Positions 58,809 through 64,000 of a DNA stretch of 64,000 bases are shown here, piece after piece (position 1 is the first letter of the stretch; every line of letters begins with the position of its first letter). The DNA is from Streptomyces mirabilis. GTDB lineage: Bacteria > Actinomycetota > Actinomycetes > Streptomycetales > Streptomycetaceae. A model generated the notes under the pieces. It worked only from the letters and a program-made list of their open reading frames with translations. It did no database searches and was not told the DNA's origin. The stretch is from contig NZ_CP074102.1 of assembly GCF_018310535.1 (NCBI RefSeq), positions 744,001 to 808,000 on the forward strand, in the 5' to 3' direction. Made by a program: the position numbers and the translations under genes.

Positions 58809-60014
58809 ATGGCGCGACTCGCCCAGACCGCCGGTCTCACCGACGTCCAGCAGGAGATCCTCTCCACCGTCCGCGACTTCGTGGACAAGGAGATCATCCC
58901 GGTCGCCACCGAGCTGGAGCACCGCGACGAGTACCCCCAGCAGATCGTCGACGGCCTCAAGGAGTTGGGCCTGTTCGGCCTGATGATCCCCGAGGAGTAC
59001 GGGGGCCTGGGCGAGTCCCTCCTCACCTACGCGCTCTGCGTCGAGGAGATCGCCCGCGGCTGGATGTCGGTCTCCGGCATCATCAACACGCACTTCATCG
59101 TGGCGTACATGCTCAAGCAGCACGGCACGCAGGAGCAGAAGGACCACTTCCTGCCCCGGATGGCGCTGGGCGAGGTGCGCGGCGCGTTCTCGATGTCGGA
59201 GCCGGGTCTCGGCTCGGACGTCTCCGCGATCACCTCGAAGGCGGTCAGGGACGGCGACGAGTACGTCCTGAACGGTCAGAAGATGTGGCTGACGAACGGC
59301 GGCTCGTCGAACCTGGTGGCCGTACTGGTGCGAAGTGACGAAGGACACCCTGAGGGCACCGCGCCCCACAAGTCGATGACGACCTTCCTGGTCGAGAAGG
59401 AGCCCGGCTTCGGAGAGGTCCGTCCCGGCCTCACCATTCCCGGGAAGATCGACAAGATGGGCTACAAGGGCGTCGACACGACCGAGCTCATCATGGACGG
59501 ACTGCGCGTACCGGCCAATCGGGTACTCGGCGGCACCACGGGCCGAGGGTTTTACCAAATGATGGACGGAGTCGAGGTCGGCCGCGTCAACGTGGCGGCA
59601 CGTGGCTGCGGCGTCGCACAGCGTGCCTTTGAGCTGGGCGTCTCCTATGCCCAGCAGCGTCACACTTTCGGCAAGCCGATCGCGCAGCACCAGGCCATCC
59701 AGTTCAAGCTGGCCGAGATGGCCACCAAGGTCGAAGCGGCCCATGCAATGATGGTGAACGCGGCCCGCAAAAAGGACTCCGGAGAACGAAACGACCTCGA
59801 GGCAGGGATGGCGAAGTACCTCGCCTCCGAATACTGCAAGGAAGTAGTCGAGGACGCTTTCCGGATCCACGGCGGCTACGGTTTCTCCAAGGAGTACGAG
59901 ATCGAGCGTCTCTACCGTGAGGCGCCGATGCTGCTGATCGGCGAAGGTACCGCCGAAATCCAGAAAATGATCATCGGGCGCCGACTGCTCGAAGAGTATC
60001 GACTCCAGGGTTAA
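58809..60014 (+). CDS. mcd: acyl-CoA dehydrogenase, probable (2S)-methylsuccinyl-CoA dehydrogenase
   Basis: 401 residues from the ATG at 58809; the longer upstream frame lies within mch. The acyl-CoA dehydrogenase fold is complete: AFSMSEPGLGSDVSAITSKA, QKMWLTNGGSSNLVAVLV, and the GEGTAEIQKMIIGRRLL end with the usual base region. The pathway role, methylsuccinyl-CoA to mesaconyl-CoA, is inferred from the operon. The last 180 codons use third-position A/T more often than the rest of the operon. After the stop, TTCTTC-GA-GAAGAA (60045-60058) is a short hairpin. Confidence 0.9.
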   Translation: MARLAQTAGLTDVQQEILSTVRDFVDKEIIPVATELEHRDEYPQQIVDGLKELGLFGLMIPEEYGGLGESLLTYALCVEEIARGWMSVSGIINTHFIVAYMLKQHGTQEQKDHFLPRMALGEVRGAFSMSEPGLGSDVSAITSKAVRDGDEYVLNGQKMWLTNGGSSNLVAVLVRSDEGHPEGTAPHKSMTTFLVEKEPGFGEVRPGLTIPGKIDKMGYKGVDTTELIMDGLRVPANRVLGGTTGRGFYQMMDGVEVGRVNVAARGCGVAQRAFELGVSYAQQRHTFGKPIAQHQAIQFKLAEMATKVEAAHAMMVNAARKKDSGERNDLEAGMAKYLASEYCKEVVEDAFRIHGGYGFSKEYEIERLYREAPMLLIGEGTAEIQKMIIGRRLLEEYRLQG

Positions 60015-60194
60015 GCAGGGTCGGATGCCCCAGTTCGGGGTGTTTTCTTCGAGAAGAAGATCACACCCCGTCAACACTCTTCGGCCGCCGACTCGGCTTC
60101 CTGGCTTGCCCAGTTGTGGCCCGCGACCGGTACGATCCCGGGAAAGCCGCCGTCCCCCGTTCCAGCGCGGCATCATCCGCTACGAAGGTCATCC

Positions 60195-60842
60195 ATGCCC
60201 CACAGCCAAACCTCTGCACCTCGCGGCCGGGTCCGCCTCGCGCGCGGAGCATCGCCGTGGCTTCTCCCGACCGTTGCCACCGCAGCACTCAGCCTGGCCA
60301 AGGCGCGCCGCTCCGGCGCCGCCAAAGCCGTGGCCGTACCCGCCACCGCTCTCGCGGCGGGCATGCTGTGGTTCTTCCGCGACCCCGAGCGCGAGATCGC
60401 CCCGGGCCGGGTCATCTCGCCCGCCGACGGTGTGGTGCAGAGCATCATGCCGTGGAAGGACGGACGCACCCGCGTCGCGATCTTCATGAGCCCTCTGAAC
60501 GTCCATGTCAACCGCGCGCCGCTCTCCGGCACGGTGACCTCGGTCGAGCACATCCCCGGTGGGTTCGTTCCGGCGTTCAACAAGGAGAGCGAGAACAACG
60601 AACGCGTCGTCTGGCATTTCGACACCGAACTCGGTGACATCGAGATGATCCAGATCGCCGGCGCGGTCGCCCGCCGTATCGTTCCTTATATCCCGCAGGG
60701 TACGAAGGTCGAGCAGGGCGACCGGATCGGTCTCATCCGCTTCGGCTCGCGCGTCGACATCTACCTCCCCGAGGGTGTCGAGGTCGATGTGGAAGTCGGT
60801 CAGAAGACCGTGGCTGGGGTGACTCGAATTGACCGTGATTGA
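60195..60842 (+). CDS. psd: phosphatidylserine decarboxylase proenzyme (short type)
   Basis: 215 residues from the ATG at 60195 (GAAGG upstream). The hydrophobic N-terminal segment (ATAALSLAKARR...AVAVPATALAAGMLWFFRD) anchors it to the membrane. The FMSPLNVHVNRAPLSGTV stretch and the self-cleavage site RFGSRVD, where Ser becomes the pyruvoyl group, identify a type II Psd. It forms phosphatidylethanolamine. The end overlaps pssA by 14 bp. Confidence 0.94.
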   Translation: MPHSQTSAPRGRVRLARGASPWLLPTVATAALSLAKARRSGAAKAVAVPATALAAGMLWFFRDPEREIAPGRVISPADGVVQSIMPWKDGRTRVAIFMSPLNVHVNRAPLSGTVTSVEHIPGGFVPAFNKESENNERVVWHFDTELGDIEMIQIAGAVARRIVPYIPQGTKVEQGDRIGLIRFGSRVDIYLPEGVEVDVEVGQKTVAGVTRIDRD

Positions 60843-61683
60843 TCCTGAGACTCAGGCCGGCTGGGTGCCGGAGGCCGACGAGGTGGACGACGAGGAGGAA
60901 ATGCCCCTCTCTCTCCGCCTCTCAATAGCGGACACCCTCACCCTCGGCAACGCCACGTGCGGCTTCATGGCGGTGTACTTCACCACCACGGGCATTCTGA
61001 TCCCGCACCTCACCGGCAGCCAGGAGTCGGGCATGGGGCGCCACAGCGCCGCCACGGCCGTCATCCTGATGCTCTGCGCCGCGGTCTTCGACCTCTTCGA
61101 CGGTCTCGTCGCCCGCAAGCTGCGCTCCTCCCCCATGGGCGCGGAACTCGACAACCTGTCGGACCTGATCAGCTTCGGTCTGGCGCCCGCGTACTTCGTC
61201 CTCGTCTACGGCATGGTCGCGGACGACGCGCACCAGAGAGTGGCGGCGCTCGGCGCGATCGTGGTGTTGCTCGCGGTCGTCCTCCGCCTTGCCCGCTTCT
61301 CCTGCGTCACGGTGAAGGACGGCACGTTCCAGGGCATGCCGTCGCCGTTCGGAGCGCTGACGGTGGTCTCCATCGTGCTCCTGGAGCTTCCCTTCGCGGC
61401 GACGCTGATGGCGATCCTGGGCACGGCGTGGCTGATGGTGAGCCGGGTGGAGTACCCGAAGCCGCGGGGGCGCCTCGCGGTGGCGATGCTCTCCTGGATC
61501 GTCCTGTCCATGGGTCTGCTGGCGGCGTGGGCCTTCGACGCCCCCAGCGGTCAGCTCCTGCTCCAGACCGGCTGTGCGCTGCAGCTCGTCATGGGTGCGG
61601 TGATTCCGCTGTTCGCGACGGCTCGGCGGGTGAACAACTTCCGCGACAACCGGCGTGAGGCGCGCGCGGCGCAGCTGCCGTAG
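60829..61683 (+). CDS. pssA: CDP-diacylglycerol--serine O-phosphatidyltransferase
   Basis: 284 residues from the TTG at 60829 (GGGGTGA upstream); GTG at 60835 is an alternative. The CDP-alcohol phosphotransferase motif DLFDGLVARKLRSSPMGAELDNLSD (split here as DGLVAR, G...D...D) is intact, and about seven hydrophobic segments follow. It makes phosphatidylserine, the substrate of psd, with which it overlaps. The pair gives the phosphatidylethanolamine branch. Confidence 0.95.
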   Translation: MTVIDPETQAGWVPEADEVDDEEEMPLSLRLSIADTLTLGNATCGFMAVYFTTTGILIPHLTGSQESGMGRHSAATAVILMLCAAVFDLFDGLVARKLRSSPMGAELDNLSDLISFGLAPAYFVLVYGMVADDAHQRVAALGAIVVLLAVVLRLARFSCVTVKDGTFQGMPSPFGALTVVSIVLLELPFAATLMAILGTAWLMVSRVEYPKPRGRLAVAMLSWIVLSMGLLAAWAFDAPSGQLLLQTGCALQLVMGAVIPLFATARRVNNFRDNRREARAAQLP

Positions 61684-61701
61684 GTTTTCCTCGTACACGC
61701 C

Positions 61702-61741
61702 CGAAGGGGCCCGAACCGGACAACCGGTTCGGGCCCCTTCG
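61702..61741. terminator. 18-bp-stem bidirectional terminator
   Basis: Arms 61702-61719 and 61724-61741 are perfect inverted copies with an ACAA loop (CGAAGGGGCCCGAACCGG on the left). It stands between convergent pssA and the glycerate kinase gene. Confidence 0.85.
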
Positions 61742-61801
61742 TCGTACTCCAGGAGGGGTCGGGCCAGATCTTCCCCAGGACGGGTCCGTACCCAGGTCAG
61801 G

Positions 61802-62974
61802 TCAGGTCAGGAAGTCACGGGCGATGTTCTGGGCCACCGTCTCCAGGATCGGCCCCGCGTCGGAGATGCACCGCGCGATGTCGGGCTCGACCTCCGTGAG
61901 GGGGTACGCGCGCCGGATGCCGGCCCTGCCGAGCGCCTCCGGGCGCAGTGCCAGGCGCCCGCACACCGCGACGACCTCCTTGCCCGCGGCACGGGCGGCG
62001 GCGGCCACCCCCGCCGGAGCCTTGCCGTGGAGGGTCTGTTCGTCGAGGGACCCCTCACCGGTGATCACCAGGGTGGCCCTCTCCAGCGCGGGCGCGAAGC
62101 CGAGGACGTCGAGCATCACCTCGATACCGGGACGGAACCGGGCGCCCAGGACCAGCGCACCGTAGCCGATGCCGCCCGCGGCCCCCGCCCCCGGCGCCGC
62201 GGCGTACTCCGTGGCCCTGGACCCGATCGACTTCTCCAGAACCGCGGCGAAGTGCCCGAGGGCCGCGTCCAGGATCTCCACGTCGTCGGGGCTCGCCCCC
62301 TTCTGGGGGCCGTACACGGCGGGCGCGCCCTTCGGCCCGGTGAGCGGGTTGTCCACGTCGCTGGCGAGGACGAAGTCCACGGAGGCCAGACGGGGGTCCA
62401 GGCCGGACAGGTCCGCGGTCGCCACGTCGCTCAGCGCCGCACCGCCGGGAGCCACCGGCTCCCCCTCCGCGTCCACGAACCGCGCCCCGAGCGCGGACAG
62501 CATCCCCGCTCCGCCGTCCGTCGTCGCGCTCCCGCCCACGCCGAACACGATCGTCCGGGCCCCGGCGTCCAGCGCGGCCCGCAGGAGCTCCCCGGACCCG
62601 TACGTCGACGACGTCAGCGGCGCGAACACTCCGGCGGGCAGCCGCTGCAATCCGCTCGCCTCCGCCATCTCGACCACCGCGGTGTCGCCACGCAGCGCGA
62701 AGGCGGCGGTGAGCTCGTCGCCCAGCGGGCCGGCGACTCGCACCTCCCGCCGTTCGAACCCGGCCGCGACCGCCGCGTCCACGGTCCCGTCGCCGCCGTC
62801 GGCCACCGGCAGCGCCTCGACCTCGACACCCGGCACGACGCGGCGCAGCCCGGCCATGACGCGCTCCGCGACCTGCACGGCGGTCAGCGACCCCTTGAAC
62901 TTGTCCGCGGCGATCAGCACACGCGGAACACGCCCGGTGCCCGCACGTGTCGTCTTCACAGCAGAGTCCGCCAC
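61802..62974 (-). CDS. glycerate kinase (GlxK/GarK family)
   Basis: 390 residues from the GTG at 62974; the in-frame extension to 63094 is not supported. VLIAADKFKGSLTAVQVAERV at the front, VVEMAEASGLQRL and FGVGGSATTDGGAGML are the glycerate-kinase-family loops, with the late ITGEGSLDEQTLHGKAP nucleotide segment. It phosphorylates D-glycerate (2-phosphoglycerate type). Glyoxylate from the ethylmalonyl-CoA pathway can feed glycerate, so its presence here fits (inference). Confidence 0.92.
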   Translation of the reverse strand: MADSAVKTTRAGTGRVPRVLIAADKFKGSLTAVQVAERVMAGLRRVVPGVEVEALPVADGGDGTVDAAVAAGFERREVRVAGPLGDELTAAFALRGDTAVVEMAEASGLQRLPAGVFAPLTSSTYGSGELLRAALDAGARTIVFGVGGSATTDGGAGMLSALGARFVDAEGEPVAPGGAALSDVATADLSGLDPRLASVDFVLASDVDNPLTGPKGAPAVYGPQKGASPDDVEILDAALGHFAAVLEKSIGSRATEYAAAPGAGAAGGIGYGALVLGARFRPGIEVMLDVLGFAPALERATLVITGEGSLDEQTLHGKAPAGVAAAARAAGKEVVAVCGRLALRPEALGRAGIRRAYPLTEVEPDIARCISDAGPILETVAQNIARDFLT

Positions 62975-63129
62975 CTTGCATTCCCCTTGCTTTCCGGCCT
63001 CGCACACGTCAAGGCAGTCGCGCCGCTGCGACCTTAACCGGCGGACGCCCCCGCCGTCATGCCCCGACCGGACCGTGGAACACCGCACGCTCATGCCCGG
63101 AATTGGGTAAACCGGAGCTATGACCGTTC

Positions 63130-64000
63130 CTAGAGACTGAGTGGGAGTGAGTCCTGTTGCCAGATCTCGGGCTCAGCCGCGTGTCCCGAACGGTGTTGGG
63201 CACGCTGGTCTCCCGCATACGCGCCGTGTCCGGGCCCGGCACATCGTGTGCGCGGTCCGGGAACACGGGGACGGGTTCCCTCACGCCCGAGGATGCCCGG
63301 CCCGGCCTGGACGGTCCGATGCCCCACACGATCGCTCCGGTCATGTGGGGGCGGTGCCGTCCGTCGCCGGATCGGGTGCCCGTGGGCGCGTCTGCCGATC
63401 GCGATGCTCGCGGCATCGTGTCGGCTGGTCTTGCGGGTGGCGCTGGTCGTGGCACGCTGCCAGTACCGGGCGCCCCACTTGGCGGTTACCTGCACGCGGC
63501 AGGTCCTGGCCCAGTTCAGCAGACGGGTCGGAGCATGGCGGACCTGGGCGCCACGGTGATCCGCGCGGCCGGTCAGGTCGTAAGAGAAGCGGCGTGGACT
63601 GCCAACGGGATTGCCGTGCCGGTCGAGCCGCCAGGCGGCAAGGTGATCGGCATTGGCCCCCACCAGCGGGGCCGGAAGCTTGATGCTGATCCCGCCGTCC
63701 GGGCTGACGCGGATGGTCTAGTTCCCGTACCGCTTCCCGCACTCCCCGTCAGCGGCCAGGAACCAACGCTCCGCCTCCCACCGCTCCCGCCATCCGGCCT
63801 CGGTGAGCCCGGCCTCGGCCAGGTGGTGCCGGGCGTTCGCCAGTCGCTTGCCACCACGCACCACGCGCACCCGACCAGCCTGCCAGTCCCCCACCACCAC
63901 CGCGTATCTGGCTTCCAACACCGCCAGCCGACGCGGCTTGGCATGCCACTCCCGCACGGAACGGTATCCGCCCGGTACCCCCTTGGAGCCCTTCTCGCCC
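63130..64000 (-). pseudogene. decayed TnpB-type (IS605 OrfB-related) transposase gene, 5' end outside window
   Basis: Reading the minus strand from the window edge gives a TnpB-related sequence (KGVPGGYRSVREWHAKPRRLAVLEARY, then RVVRGGKRLANARHHLAEAGLTE). An in-frame TAG at 63718-63720 breaks it where a Glu codon would be expected (GN-stop-TIRVSPDGG). The frame continues as IKLPAPL, then jumps to NADHLAAWRLDRHGNPVG and LLNWARTC, then to WGARYWQRATTSATRKTSRHDAAS and a long basic tail ending at 63130. Compared with intact relatives, the middle and catalytic segments are missing. It is therefore an inactive remnant, and its position shows past transposon insertion. Confidence 0.75.

Overview
The window looks like Streptomyces chromosome. 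It is very GC-rich, has many GTG starts and 4-bp ATGA/GTGA gene overlaps, and carries Streptomyces-type families (ANTAR, SigB/F-type sigma, DUF2795, DUF6158, SpoIIE/PP2C, SAM-methyltransferase DUF574). The right-hand block (two-domain 3-hydroxyacyl-CoA dehydrogenase, TetR, ccr, meaA, malyl-CoA lyase-like, MaoC, acyl-CoA dehydrogenase, psd, pssA) has the same order I recall from the S. coelicolor ccr/meaA region. No rRNA, tRNA or CRISPR array was seen.

Layout. 1-13.7 kb: a zinc-peptidase/VWA protein with its MoxR ATPase, a membrane alkaline-phosphatase-like protein, two metallo-beta-lactamase-fold hydrolases, a DedA protein, an aminotransferase-fold protein with no lysine at all, a repeat-rich membrane-anchored secreted protein, and a signalling group (GAF-ANTAR, PAS-GAF, SigB/F-type sigma factor). 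13.7-20.9 kb: a HEAT-repeat protein behind an 18-bp palindrome, DUF2795 followed by a PfpI protease remnant, DUF6158, an ABC-F ATPase, dispersed repeats, a PAP2 phosphatase, a methyltransferase and a 56-residue membrane protein. 20.9-27 kb: a type II NADH dehydrogenase-like protein coupled to transketolase, a VOC protein, and a DUF5107/TPR protein. 27-32.7 kb: a minus-strand peptide and cell-wall-fragment degradation operon of five genes (M55 D-aminopeptidase, M20 peptidase, S9 peptidase, LD-carboxypeptidase, acetyltransferase).

34.6-38.5 kb is the most unusual part. An XRE-type regulator faces two near-identical small cysteine-free peptides (71 and 72 aa) that share the leader-like block ELLPGREALG. 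They are followed by a membrane site-2 protease carrying a PqqD/RRE-like domain and a long Pro/Ser/Thr tail, then a secreted protein with an HCDGC motif. The intergenic region holds a perfect CTGTCCAA-N5-TTGGACAG dyad, and a 12-bp-stem hairpin separates the peptides from the protease. I read this as a minimal peptide-maturation (RiPP-like) or surface-peptide locus of unknown product.

38.6-49.9 kb: a methyltransferase, a PAS/GAF/PP2C/HATPase phosphatase, an MFS exporter with three C-terminal carboxypeptidase-regulatory-like repeats, an SRPBCC protein, a radical SAM protein behind a LexA-type box, a secreted tripeptidyl aminopeptidase, RidA, GNAT and a small HEAT protein. 50.3-60 kb: the ethylmalonyl-CoA pathway cluster, whose promoter region carries two TGATCGATCATCG repeats 20 bp apart. 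60.2-61.7 kb: psd-pssA (phosphatidylethanolamine synthesis), closed by an 18-bp-stem terminator shared with a convergent glycerate kinase. The last 870 bp are a decayed TnpB-type transposase gene that runs off the window edge.
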